Of a stretch of 64,000 bases of DNA, positions 42,333 to 51,006 are shown in pieces. Within the stretch, counting starts at the first letter, position 1. Each line of letters opens with the position of its first letter. Under the pieces are notes generated by a model. That model had not been told where the DNA came from and did no database searches. It saw nothing but the letters and a program-made list of their open reading frames with translations. Where the stretch lies: positions 372,001-436,000 of the forward strand of contig OZ220737.1 in NCBI GenBank assembly GCA_965116935.1. The letters run 5' to 3'. The DNA comes from VXYL01 sp965116935 (GTDB taxonomy: Bacteria; Pseudomonadota; Gammaproteobacteria; Pseudomonadales; Azotimanducaceae). Position numbers and translations under genes: made by a program.

Positions 42333-43220
42333 ATGCCGGAACTGCCCGACCTTACCGTGTACATCGATCATCTGCGCCGACGGATCGTCGGCTCCGCGCT
42401 GCACGGCATTCGTATCGGCAGTCCGTTCGTGCTGCGCTCGGTGACACCCACCGTGGATGAGGTGCGGGAAAGGCGGGTGGAGGGCGTGACAAGGATCGCC
42501 AAGCAACTCATCATGGAGCTCACGGGCGAAACCTTCGTGGTTCTGCACCTGATGATCGCGGGCCGTCTGCGCTGGCATGAAGCCGACCGGGCGTTGCCCA
42601 AGCGCAACGGCCTTGCGGCATTCGACTTCGATGCGGGCACGTTGATCTTCACCGAGGCAAGCCGCAAGAAGCGCGCTTCTCTGCGGCTGGTCGCTGGGCG
42701 CTCGGCACTGGAGGAGCTGAATCCCGGCGGGCTCGAAGTGTTCGATATCGATCTGACGGCCTTCGCCGAACGGCTGCGTGCCACGCCCCACACCGTGAAG
42801 CGAGCGCTGACGGACCAGCGAGTGTTCGCCGGCATCGGCAACGCCTACTCCGACGAGATCCTGTTCCACGCTCGCATGTCGCCGTTTCGCCTGGGGCGCA
42901 ACTTGTCGAACGAAGAGATGGCGCGCCTCTTTGCCGCCTGCCGGGAGGTCCTGGCCCAGTGGGCGAAGCGTCTCGGCGAGCGGACAGGCGACGCCTTCCC
43001 AGGCAAGGTAACGGCCTTTCAGCCGGAGATGGCGGTCCACGGCAAGTATCGTCAGCCCTGCCCCACCTGTGGTGCCCCCGTACAGCGCATCCTGCGGGCG
43101 GAAAACGAGTCGAACTATTGCGCCAAGTGCCAAACAGGCGGCCGGCTGCTGGCCGACCGTTCGCTATCTCGACTGCTGAAGGACACCTACCCGCGCCGGA
43201 TCGAGGAACTCGAGGGATAG
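42333..43220 (+). CDS. Formamidopyrimidine-DNA glycosylase-family protein
   Basis: 295 residues. Starts with PELPDL, placing the catalytic Pro and Glu at the mature N-terminus as in Fpg/Nei enzymes. The helix-two-turn-helix region includes DQRVFAGIGNAYSDEILFHARMSP. A zinc finger CPTCG...CAKCQ lies at about 244-268. These enzymes excise oxidised purines or pyrimidines from DNA and nick the backbone. Fpg proper usually ends soon after the finger; here about 25 residues follow, so a plant/actinobacterial-type Fpg/Nei subfamily is possible. AAAGGAG precedes ATG by 11 bases. Confidence 0.88.
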   Translation: MPELPDLTVYIDHLRRRIVGSALHGIRIGSPFVLRSVTPTVDEVRERRVEGVTRIAKQLIMELTGETFVVLHLMIAGRLRWHEADRALPKRNGLAAFDFDAGTLIFTEASRKKRASLRLVAGRSALEELNPGGLEVFDIDLTAFAERLRATPHTVKRALTDQRVFAGIGNAYSDEILFHARMSPFRLGRNLSNEEMARLFAACREVLAQWAKRLGERTGDAFPGKVTAFQPEMAVHGKYRQPCPTCGAPVQRILRAENESNYCAKCQTGGRLLADRSLSRLLKDTYPRRIEELEG

Positions 43221-43264
43221 CGCACCGCACACTCGCCTCGCTGCGAGTCCCGTGAGCCGGATCC

Positions 43265-43540
43265 TCCCGTCGGCCGAAGAACCCGTCGGCCCTGTCCGAG
43301 GAGGCCCATATGCCTTGGACGGCCCCAATGCCTTGGACAGGCAAAAGGGCCCCTACGACTCGGACAGGCAAACGCTTCCCTACCGGGCAAACGCTTCCCT
43401 ACCGGGACAGGCAACGCTTACCTACCGAGAGCGCCGTTTGCCCGGGAAGGGACGTTTGCCTGTCCACCAGTGAGAGCGACGTTTTCCTGTCCAAGGTGTT
43501 CAGCCCCCATGACCCGGACAGGCAAACCGTTCCCGAACCC
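43265..43540. repeat. GGACAGGCAAACGCC array C
   Basis: Between the Fpg and LLM oxidoreductase genes. Forward motifs near 43336, 43360, 43403 and 43518; complement near 43450 and 43483. Local duplications include CCCGTCGGCC (twice around GAAGAA), ATGCCTTGGAC (twice), and GGGCAAACGCTTCCCTACC (twice in direct succession, then a third degenerate copy with the full GGGACAGGC start). No gene otherwise. Confidence 0.88.
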
Positions 43541-43614
43541 GTCTTTTGCGAGCCGCCGCTCTGTCGGGCACTTGCCCTACAATCCGCAGTGAACCCACGG
43601 AAACGGACAGACGA

Positions 43615-44487
43615 ATGCAGCTAGGGCGCCTTGGCGTTTGGTACTTCACAGATGCCATGTCCGCACAGCACGCGGCCACGGCGGCGAAGCGGATCGAGGA
43701 TCTTGGCTATGCCGCGCTTTGGATTCCCGAAACGGTCGGGCGCGACCCCTTTGCCCACGCCGCATGGCTGCTCGCCAATACCACGCGGCTCGTGCTCGCC
43801 ACCGGCATCGCCAACATCTACCACCGCGAGCCGGGAGTCACGCTGCAGGCGCAGATGACCCTCGCCGAGCAGTCAGGCGACCGTTTCCTGCTCGGACTTG
43901 GCGTCTCGCACAAGCCCTTGGTGGAAGGCGTGCGCGGCCTCACATACGGCAAGCCCGTTGCAACGATGCGCACCTACCTCGAACGAATGGCCGAGGCGCG
44001 TTACTCCGGCCCGCGCCCCGACACCACCCCCCGCACCGTGTTGGCCGCCCTCGGCCCGCACATGCTTGCGCTGGCCCGCGACGCCGGCGACGGCGCCCAT
44101 CCCTACTTCAGCTCGCCGGCACACACGCGCATGGCGCGAGAAATCCTTGGCCCCGACAGCTGGCTGTGTGTGGAGCAGAAGGTGGTCATGACGCCTGATG
44201 CCGACACGGCGCGCAAGGTCGCGCGCACCGTCGCGAAGACCTACCAGGCACTGCCGAACTACCGCAACAACTGGCTGCGAATGGGGCTGACCAACGACGA
44301 CATCGCCGGCGACGGCTCGGACGCCTTCATCGACGCGACCTTTGCCTGGGGTGACGCGTCGGCCGTGCGCGATCGCATCGCCGAGCATTTCGACGCCGGC
44401 GCAAGCCATGTCTGCATCCAACCCGTGCAGCCTGGCGGCACCATCGGCACGCCGGACTGGAACGCGTTGGAGGCCTTGGCGCCATGA
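43615..44487 (+). CDS. LLM class (F420-type) oxidoreductase
   Basis: 290 residues, a TIM-barrel of the luciferase-like monooxygenase family. Landmarks are AAKRIEDLGYAALWIPETVGRDPFAHAAWL, TTRLVLATGIANIYHREP and GDRFLLGLGVSHKPLVEGVRG. It most resembles the branch annotated as F420-dependent, but F420 genes are not in the window, so FMN use is possible. The ATG at 43615 is chosen over in-frame codons at 43546; a TACAAT box ends about 30 bases upstream. The next gene overlaps by four bases (ATGA), so both are co-translated. Confidence 0.85.
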   Translation: MQLGRLGVWYFTDAMSAQHAATAAKRIEDLGYAALWIPETVGRDPFAHAAWLLANTTRLVLATGIANIYHREPGVTLQAQMTLAEQSGDRFLLGLGVSHKPLVEGVRGLTYGKPVATMRTYLERMAEARYSGPRPDTTPRTVLAALGPHMLALARDAGDGAHPYFSSPAHTRMAREILGPDSWLCVEQKVVMTPDADTARKVARTVAKTYQALPNYRNNWLRMGLTNDDIAGDGSDAFIDATFAWGDASAVRDRIAEHFDAGASHVCIQPVQPGGTIGTPDWNALEALAP

Positions 44488-45152
44488 GCGAGTTCAAGGA
44501 CAAGAACGTCGTCGTCACCGGTGCGGCCGGAACGCTCGGCACTGCCGTGGCGGCTGTTTTCCATGACGCCGGCGCGCGCGTGACGGGGATCGACATCGTC
44601 GAATCGGATGCGCCCTGGCGAACAACAACTGCGGACCTGATCGACCCTGGCACCGCCACAGCGGCTTTCGCGGAGCTTGGTGCCATCGACGTGCTCGCCA
44701 ACATCGCCGGTGGCTTCACGATGGGCGACGCCGTGGCGGACACGTCCGACGCAACCTGGGACTTCATGATGAACTTGAACGCGCGCACCGTGTTCAACGC
44801 CGCCCGCGCCGTCGTGCCCGCCATGAAGGCCGCCGGCCGCGGCAAGATCATCAACATCTCCGCTCGTGGCGGATTGCGTGGCGCCGCCGCGATGGGCGCC
44901 TACGCCGCATCCAAGGCAGTCGTCCAGCGACTGACCGAAACCCTCGCCGACGAACTCAAGGCCGACGGGATCAACGTCAACTGCATCCTGCCGAGCATCA
45001 TCGACACGCCGCAGAACCGCCGCGACATGCCCAAGGCGCGGTTCGATCACTGGGTGCCGCCAGCGGACATTGCCGCCGTGGTGGCTTTCCTGGCCTCCAA
45101 CGCCGCTCGCTCCATCCACGGCGCTTCCATACCTGTGGAGGGGCTCTCCTGA
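44484..45152 (+). CDS. Short-chain dehydrogenase/reductase
   Basis: 222 residues. Classical SDR motifs: TGAAGTLGTAV (cofactor loop, TGxxxGxG type), NIAGG, a catalytic serine in NISARGG, and YAASK with the catalytic Tyr and Lys. The C-terminal IHGASIPVEGLS is typical. Cofactor is probably NAD because an aspartate (GIDIVESD) follows the second strand. It is coupled to the upstream LLM oxidoreductase by a four-base overlap, so they may act in one pathway. Confidence 0.9.
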   Translation: MSEFKDKNVVVTGAAGTLGTAVAAVFHDAGARVTGIDIVESDAPWRTTTADLIDPGTATAAFAELGAIDVLANIAGGFTMGDAVADTSDATWDFMMNLNARTVFNAARAVVPAMKAAGRGKIINISARGGLRGAAAMGAYAASKAVVQRLTETLADELKADGINVNCILPSIIDTPQNRRDMPKARFDHWVPPADIAAVVAFLASNAARSIHGASIPVEGLS

Positions 45153-45239
45153 CGGGTGTCGGCGCTGCCGGCGAGCACTGAGGGGCGCGGGCCTACGGGT
45201 CTGCTTGCGCTCACGCCTGGCTAGGCCTGCGCCGTTTTT

Positions 45240-45725
45240 CTACGGCGCAGCCTCCGGGCCGAGTCCGTACTCGCCACGAAGGTAGATGAGCGGGGTTGCA
45301 TCCGGGCGCAGGATGCGGAACTCGCGCGGGCTGCCGACGGCGATGGTGTGGTCCCCGGCGTCATGTTCGGCGACCAGTTCGCAGTCCACCCAAGCAATTG
45401 CGCCATCCAGGATCGGTGCACCATGGCCGTTGGTGTGCCACGGCATGTCCGCCGATCTGCCGGCCTGCGCGAACGCGTCGCTGACGGCCTGTTGGTCTTG
45501 CGCGAGAACGTTGATGCAGAAGGAGCGGCGCGCGCGAATGCGGGGCCAGCTGGTGCTCGTCCGCGCCGGGCAAACGGCCACAAGAGGCGGGTCGAGCGAC
45601 AGGGAGACGAGCGACTGGGCCGCGAAGCCCACGAGCGCATCGTCTTCGGTGCCGGCAACGATGACGACGCCTGTGGCGAACTGCCCCATCGTGTCGCGAA
45701 ATGCCCGGCTGTCGAATGTTCCCAT
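45240..45725 (-). CDS. Flavin reductase-like domain protein
   Basis: 161 residues from ATG 45725, which follows GGGAAG. The split-barrel FMN-binding fold is shown by FRDTMGQFATGVVIVAG, VGFAAQSLVSLSLDPPLVAVCPA, SFCINVLAQDQQ and YLRGEYG. Such proteins reduce FMN or FAD with NAD(P)H and can supply reduced flavin to a monooxygenase; the convergent LLM oxidoreductase nearby is a candidate partner, though not in the same operon. Confidence 0.87.
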   Translation of the reverse strand: MGTFDSRAFRDTMGQFATGVVIVAGTEDDALVGFAAQSLVSLSLDPPLVAVCPARTSTSWPRIRARRSFCINVLAQDQQAVSDAFAQAGRSADMPWHTNGHGAPILDGAIAWVDCELVAEHDAGDHTIAVGSPREFRILRPDATPLIYLRGEYGLGPEAAP

Positions 45726-46011
45726 CGCTTCCCGTCGTGGCGCGGCCGGCACGGTCGGCCGGTGCGGAGTGGGAACTATAGCCGACGCAAGTACCGGCCT
45801 TGCCAGCAGCCTCGCCTGGCCGTTGGGGACGGGCCACGGAGCGGTGCGTTAGCGTCATTCGACGAGCGCTAGCCTAGGGCTGTGGGGAGTCGCAAGGCCC
45901 GGCGCCAGCGCCCTAACGGACCCGTCGGCAGTTCGCTGCACGATTGCCAGCCTTCACTTCTGCAGTCCGCGCGCGAACGCGACGCAGCCAATCAGCGAAA
46001 CGGTCCTTAGC

Positions 46012-46956
46012 TCAGCCGCCCAGCCGCCGCCGAAGTGCGCGGGCGGCCGCAAGGACCGCGGCGTCCTGGACGCCCTTCGTCGCCAACGCTTCCCAACATG
46101 CGGACAGCACCGTTTGCGCGAATCCCCACGCGGCGATGCGTTCGGGATCGAGCGCGAGAATCTCGGCCAGGATCGCCACTCGATCGGATACCGCACGGGC
46201 AACAGTGGCCTCGTTCGGGCACCAAGCGAGGCGGTTTCGAAGCATCGCGGCGCACTCGTATTCGGTCTCGGCGATCAACCCGTGCGGGTCGATGACAATC
46301 GGCCGCGATGTCCCGTCTCCGCGCGCGGACACGAGCACGTTGCCGTGGTGCAAGTCGCCGTGAACAAGGCACGGGGGCGAGGGGGACGCCACAAGTGTGG
46401 ACCACACCGTCTTCGCGGCATCGACCAGTTTCGCATCGACAGCGCCACGGTCGCCGAAGGCGCGGCTGTAGTCGGCAAAGCCGCTCGAATCCTGTGCCAC
46501 GGCACGGAACAGCCCTGCTTGATCGGCGGGAGGTGGACTCCGACTCAAGCGATGGACAAGCGATGCGATTTCTCGTGCTGTTTGCCTGTCCTCGCGCTGC
46601 GACTGCGGATCCAAGGGCAATCCCGGCGACAGACACTCCATCAGGTAGGCATCGGGACTGGCGGCTAGAACGCCTACGACGGCTTTCCCGGCGTGGTGGA
46701 GGAGCCACGCCGACTCGGCGGCTGTGACGCTCGGGTCCGGACTGACCTTGAGGACGACCTCGCGCCCATGCCGGCTCTCGGTCGCGAATGCGACGAAATT
46801 GAACGAGAGCGAAGCGACCGGGCGCAACTCCCTAAGCCGCCATCGCTTTTCTAGCGCTGCTAGGCGCTGCGGCAAGTCTGCAAGCCAGCGCCGGCCGTTC
46901 GGAAAATACCCAACCACGTTTTGGACGAACGCAGGTGGCAATGGGTCCATGTTCAT
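46012..46956 (-). CDS. APH(6)-like aminoglycoside phosphotransferase family protein
   Basis: 314 residues. The kinase fold shows an N-lobe (SLSFNFVAFATE...VVLKVSP), a catalytic loop CLVHGDLHHGNVLV with the HGDxxxxN pattern, and a VIDPHGLIAETEYECAAMLRN segment. The last closely follows the streptomycin 6-kinase family. It may phosphorylate an aminoglycoside or another hydroxyl compound; no resistance context is present. One exact GTTTGCCTGTCC motif lies within the coding sequence (46580-46591). It is divergent from the RAYT gene across array D. Confidence 0.8.
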   Translation of the reverse strand: MNMDPLPPAFVQNVVGYFPNGRRWLADLPQRLAALEKRWRLRELRPVASLSFNFVAFATESRHGREVVLKVSPDPSVTAAESAWLLHHAGKAVVGVLAASPDAYLMECLSPGLPLDPQSQREDRQTAREIASLVHRLSRSPPPADQAGLFRAVAQDSSGFADYSRAFGDRGAVDAKLVDAAKTVWSTLVASPSPPCLVHGDLHHGNVLVSARGDGTSRPIVIDPHGLIAETEYECAAMLRNRLAWCPNEATVARAVSDRVAILAEILALDPERIAAWGFAQTVLSACWEALATKGVQDAAVLAAARALRRRLGG

Positions 46957-47009
46957 TCGGGGAGCGTCAGCTGGGAGAGGCGGAGGCTATGGCCGGTGGG
47001 TGGTCGGTG

Positions 47010-47460
47010 GATTGCGGACGGTCGGTGGATTGCGGACAGGCAAACGGTGCCGTTCTGGGTGTTGTTCGCCTGTCCAAGTTGGTGGATTGTGGGCGCTGGA
47101 TTGCGGACAGGCAAAAAGGAGACCGGCCTGTCCACGCTGGATTGCGGACAGGCAAAAGGCGGTGTCGGGCAAATGGCGGTGTCGTTCGCCTGTCCAAGCA
47201 AGCTCCCAGTCCAAGCAAGCTCCCAGGCAAACTGCGTCGTTTGTAGCGTCGTTCGCCAAGCGTCGTTCGCCTGTCCTGCAGCGTCGGTCCTGCAGCGTCG
47301 TTCGACGCACGCCGGTGTCGTTCGCCCGCCGGTGTCGTTCGCCTGTCCGGTGTCGTTCGCCTGTCCAGGCACGCTCAGGCACGCTCTGGTCCAGGCACGC
47401 TCCCAAGTCCAAGCACGCTCGCCACACCAGTGCAGGCGTGCTAGGCAAACTCCTCCCGTC
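47010..47460. repeat. GGACAGGCAAACGCC array D
   Basis: Lies between the APH-like gene and the RAYT gene. Forward copies near 47033, 47102 and 47145; complement copies (TTCGCCTGTCC) near 47068, 47184, 47268, 47338 and 47356. Local words are repeated in place: GTCGGTGGATTGCGGAC, AAGCAAGCTCCCA, GCGTCGTTCGCC, GGTGTCGTTCGCC and AGGCACGCTC, each two to four times, with GTCC or CCTGTCC between. The remainder of the gap (47461-47585) shows no gene. Confidence 0.9.
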
Positions 47461-47585
47461 CGAGCCAAAACAGATGTCTACCGTGCGTGTGCGCTTTGGC
47501 GCACGGCACGCCTAGGCCATATCGGCGGCTTCATCGAGCTTAACTCTGGCTTATTTGCATTTGGCTTTGCGGCACCATAGCCCGC

Positions 47586-48626
47586 ATGGCCACTCCCCGA
47601 AAGCACCTCGTCGACAGTGAAGTCGCCTGCACCTATCACGTCTCGTCACGGTGCGTCCGACAGTCGTGGCTGTTTGGCTTCGACGAGCTCACACGCAAGG
47701 ACTATTCGTACCGAAAGGCTTGGCTCACGGAACGACTGAAGGTGTTGGCGGCCTGCTTCGCCATCGAGCTCTACGCCTACTCCATCATGAGCAATCACTA
47801 CCACTTGGTCCTCCGGCATGACCCCAAGGCGTCCGAAATGTGGACTGACGAGGAGGTGGCGGAGCGGTGGGTGGACGTATATCCGCCGAAAGGGACGGGG
47901 CAAGCCCTGGAGGAACGCAAGGCCGCCGCCCGCGAGAGGCTGCTCGGCAACCCGGGCCGCCTTGCAGGGGCCCGAAAGACGCTTGGTTCCCTTTCAGGCT
48001 TCATGCAGCACCTGAACCAACCGATCGCCAGGCGCGCCAACAAGGAGGACGAGCGCAAGGGGCACTTCTTCGAGGAGCGCTTCTATTCCGGAGCACTGCT
48101 GAGCGAAGAAGCGGTCGTCGCCGCCATGGCGTATGTCGATCTGAACCCCGTCCGCGCCAAGATCGCGCGGGACATTGAGGAGTGTGCCGACTCCTCCATC
48201 GACGAGCGTCTACGCGAGTGCACCGCGGAGTCGCTCGAAGAGTTTCTTCGACCGGTGGCCTCCGGCATCAAGAGCCGTGACAACTGCACCGTGGAAGCCT
48301 CGAGCGAGGAGCCCGCTGTACCCGAAACGACACCCGCAAGCCAAAGCAAGCGCGCGATCGGTACGAAGGTCGAGTCCACGGAACGCCCTGCACCTACGCG
48401 CCCGGACTACCCAGGGCCGCAAAGAACCCTTGGCGAATACGTCGCCGTGCTGCGTGCGTTGGCTGCTGGCTACCGCCGGGACCTACCGCCGGACAAGGTC
48501 TCCGCGTGGTCTGTCAAGGTCGCGACGATCCGGCGGCGGCAGCGGGCCTTTGGACCCCTGGAGCACCTGAAGCGCTGGGCCACGGTTCGCGGAATGCCTG
48601 TTCGTGGCATACCGTTGGCGGCATAG
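47586..48626 (+). CDS. REP-associated (RAYT-like) Y1 transposase
   Basis: 346 residues. The Y1 transposase domain (about 15-195) has AYSIMSNHYHLVLR, the HxH metal-binding motif, and a DLNPVRAKI segment close to the catalytic Tyr region (FFEERFYSGALL and YVDLNPVR). The IS200-like domain occurs in single-copy RAYT genes that mobilise REP sequences. A C-terminal extension (about 205-346) of charged and Pro-rich residues is longer than in many relatives. No IS ends are visible; instead it is bounded by arrays D and E of the GGACAGGCAAACGCC motif. Confidence 0.85.
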   Translation: MATPRKHLVDSEVACTYHVSSRCVRQSWLFGFDELTRKDYSYRKAWLTERLKVLAACFAIELYAYSIMSNHYHLVLRHDPKASEMWTDEEVAERWVDVYPPKGTGQALEERKAAARERLLGNPGRLAGARKTLGSLSGFMQHLNQPIARRANKEDERKGHFFEERFYSGALLSEEAVVAAMAYVDLNPVRAKIARDIEECADSSIDERLRECTAESLEEFLRPVASGIKSRDNCTVEASSEEPAVPETTPASQSKRAIGTKVESTERPAPTRPDYPGPQRTLGEYVAVLRALAAGYRRDLPPDKVSAWSVKVATIRRRQRAFGPLEHLKRWATVRGMPVRGIPLAA

Positions 48627-48734
48627 CACGTAGGCGACGCGATCCCAACACGCCAATGGAGCCGGCCGTGGCCGTCCCTTCAAGCACTCACATGTGAGCG
48701 GGCGTCTCTCGCTCCAGGCTCGCCAAGTCACCCA

Positions 48735-49040
48735 GGACCCGATCGGTCACCCGATCCCTCTGTCCCACTCGATCGGGTCCCCCCCGATCTGGTCTGTCCA
48801 AACCGGTTCGCCTGGTTTAGTCGATTCGCCGGTTCAGCCGGTTCGCCTGTCTAAACCCGTTCAGTCCATTCGCCTGTCCAAATCCGCCTGTCCCCCGCCT
48901 GTCCAAATCCGCCTGTCCAAACCCGTTCGTTCCCCTGTCCAAACCCGTTCCCCTGGTTCGCCTGTCTTCGCAAACCGCTTCCCAAAACCGCTTCCTGTCT
49001 TCGCAAACGCTTCACCAGTGTCCTTGACACTTGCCGGCTG
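48735..49040. repeat. GGACAGGCAAACGCC array E
   Basis: Between the RAYT gene and ppx. Here the motif is in the complement orientation (CGCCTGTCCAAA) with about seven copies between 48840 and 49000, often as words such as AATCCGCCTGTCC and AACCCGTTC repeated side by side. It begins with a 10-bp inverted repeat GGACCCGATC/GATCGGGTCC (48735-48744/48771-48780). The remaining sequence to the ppx start at 49081 shows no gene. Confidence 0.85.
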
Positions 49041-49080
49041 TCGAGGATTCTGTCCTTGCAGTCGGCTAAAATGCTTGGCC

Positions 49081-50586
49081 GTGGTCAGGTCGTTCCCAAT
49101 CTTCCAGAGCGACAGCGCCGCGCCCCTCGCCGCGGTTGACTTGGGCTCCAACAGCTTTCATCTCATCGTCGCGTACGACCACGACGGTCGGCTCCAGGTT
49201 GTCGATCGCCACAAGGAGATGGTGCGCTTGGCCGAGGGCCTCTCACCCTCCGGCACGCTTTCCACAGACGCCGCCACACGGGCCATTGCCTGTCTAGAAC
49301 GATTCGCGCAGCGGATCCGCCACCTGCCCCGCGAGAACATCCGAGTCGTTGGCACCAACACCCTGCGCAAGGCGCGAGACAGTCGAGACTTCATCGAACG
49401 AGCCGAAGAGGCACTCGGGCATCGCATCGAAGTCATCAGTGGGCGGGAGGAAGCGAGGCTCATCTATCTGGGCGTGTCCCACGCCCACGAGGACAACTAC
49501 GACACTCGCCTGGTAGTGGACATCGGTGGTGGCAGCACAGAACTGATTCTCGGTCGCCAGTTCCAGCCCCGGCTGCTGGAGAGCCTGCACATGGGCTGCG
49601 TTGCGATGTCGGCCGAGCACTTCCCGAACGGCCGCATCAGGAATGGCGGCATGGTGGACGCGGAGAACGCCGCGCGCCAAGAGCTCGAGGTGATCGAGCA
49701 TATGTACCGCGCACATGGCTGGGACACGGTGATCGGCGCTTCCGGCACGATCATCGCAATTCAGGACGCAATTCAGGAACTGTCCGGCGAACGCGGCATC
49801 ACCGCAGACGGCATCGCCTCAGTGCAACGACGACTTCTGGACGCAGGACATGTGGATGGCGTGGACTTGGAGTCGCTGAATGTCGAGCGACGGCCGGTGT
49901 TTCCCGGGGGCGTCGCGATTCTGGCCGCGATTTTCGCCGCGTTGGGGATCGACCGCATGACCGTTTCGGACGGAGCGCTGCGCGAAGGCCTTCTGCACGA
50001 CCTGCTCGGCCGTGTGCACGCCGAAGACATCCGAGAGAACACGATCGCCAACCTCGCGTCTCGCTACCACGTCGACACTATTCAAGCCGACCGGGTTGCC
50101 CGCACCGCAAACCGGCTGCTGGAACAGGCAAGCACAGGCTGGCAGTTTCGACAGGTGGATGCGCCCCGCATTCTCGGTTGGGGCGCCATGCTGCACGAGA
50201 TCGGCATGGACATAGCGCACAGCCAGTACCACAAGCATGGAGGCTATCTGCTGGAACACTTGGACATGCCTGGCTTCTCGCGCCAAGACCAGCACGACCT
50301 CGCGATGATCGTCCGCGCTCACCGGCGCAAGTTTCCGATTGAACTCTTGCGCGACGCGCCCGAACTGATGCGACTTTGTGTGCTGATGCGCTTGGCAGTG
50401 GTGTTCCACAGGAGTCGCGCCACCCTTCCACTGCCTTCGATCTCCCTATCTGTGCGGCACAACTCCATCAAGCTCACGCTTCCCAGACGCTGGATGATCG
50501 AACACCCGCTTACCGCCCTCGACATCCAGCAGGAGGCGGAGTTTCTCGGCGTCATCCCCATTGAGCTCCAGGCTGGCTTGCGCTGA
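49081..50586 (+). CDS. ppx: Ppx/GppA exopolyphosphatase
   Basis: 501 residues from GTG 49081, the usual Ppx length; the open frame extends back to 48694 through array E, which is not protein-like. The ASKHA phosphatase fold is shown by AAVDLGSNSFHLIVA, GREEARLIYLGV, VVDIGGGSTELI and GASGTI; the C-terminal helical part (LHEIGMDIAHSQYHKHGGYLL) carries an HD-like segment. It degrades polyphosphate and/or pppGpp. A TAAAAT box about 10 bp before GTG suggests a very short leader. Confidence 0.9.
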   Translation: MVRSFPIFQSDSAAPLAAVDLGSNSFHLIVAYDHDGRLQVVDRHKEMVRLAEGLSPSGTLSTDAATRAIACLERFAQRIRHLPRENIRVVGTNTLRKARDSRDFIERAEEALGHRIEVISGREEARLIYLGVSHAHEDNYDTRLVVDIGGGSTELILGRQFQPRLLESLHMGCVAMSAEHFPNGRIRNGGMVDAENAARQELEVIEHMYRAHGWDTVIGASGTIIAIQDAIQELSGERGITADGIASVQRRLLDAGHVDGVDLESLNVERRPVFPGGVAILAAIFAALGIDRMTVSDGALREGLLHDLLGRVHAEDIRENTIANLASRYHVDTIQADRVARTANRLLEQASTGWQFRQVDAPRILGWGAMLHEIGMDIAHSQYHKHGGYLLEHLDMPGFSRQDQHDLAMIVRAHRRKFPIELLRDAPELMRLCVLMRLAVVFHRSRATLPLPSISLSVRHNSIKLTLPRRWMIEHPLTALDIQQEAEFLGVIPIELQAGLR

Positions 50587-50594
50587 CGTCCGCC

Positions 50595-50765
50595 GGCAGG
50601 GTGCTTTTGCCTGTCCGGCAGGGGGCGTTTGCCTGTCTGAGGTGGGGTTGGGTTGGTTGCCGGAGGGTGCCGGAGGGGCGTTTGCCTGTCTTGGTCGGCG
50701 GGGCAGTCTTGGTCGGCGGGGCACTTTGCCCGGCGGGGGCACTTTGCCTGTCCGGGTGGCGGGAG
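50595..50765. repeat. GGACAGGCAAACGCC array F
   Basis: Between ppx and tRNA-Gln, complement orientation. TTTGCCTGTC occurs near 50605, 50627, 50680 and 50740, with duplicated words CTTGGTCGGCGGGGCA and GGGGGCACTTTGCC nearby. No gene otherwise. Confidence 0.85.
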
Positions 50766-50866
50766 AAACCGGGTTTCGCGACGGTAGCGATTGCAAACGT
50801 GGGCATGGCTGCCCCAAAATGTGCTTGCTGGCCCTTTGGAGCGTTTGGCTGGCGCCGGAGCTGAAT

Positions 50867-50942
50867 TGGGGTGTCGCCAAGTCGGTAAGGCACTGGGTTT
50901 TGATCCCAGCATGCGCAGGTTCGAGTCCTGCCACCCCAGCCA
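50867..50942 (+). tRNA. tRNA-Gln (UUG)
   Basis: A complete cloverleaf. Acceptor TGGGGTG pairs with CACCCCA, the anticodon stem CTGGG/CCCAG encloses TTTTGAT with anticodon TTG, and the T-arm is GCAGG-TTCGAGT-CCTGC. The 3' GCCA is encoded. It is 64 bp upstream of prs, a conserved gammaproteobacterial neighbour. Confidence 0.97.
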
Positions 50943-51006
50943 CGGCGTCGGGCACCAAGGAGGGCGGCGTTTCCCGTGGCTTTGCTGGGCCTTAAGGGGG
51001 CGGGCG

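Noticed and set aside
48694..49080. N-terminal extension of Ppx
   Set aside because: The residues are translations of array E (runs of Pro, Val, Gln, Ser) and Ppx proteins start at the LGSNSF domain.
50791..51006. N-terminal extension of Prs
   Set aside because: It reads through the tRNA-Gln gene.
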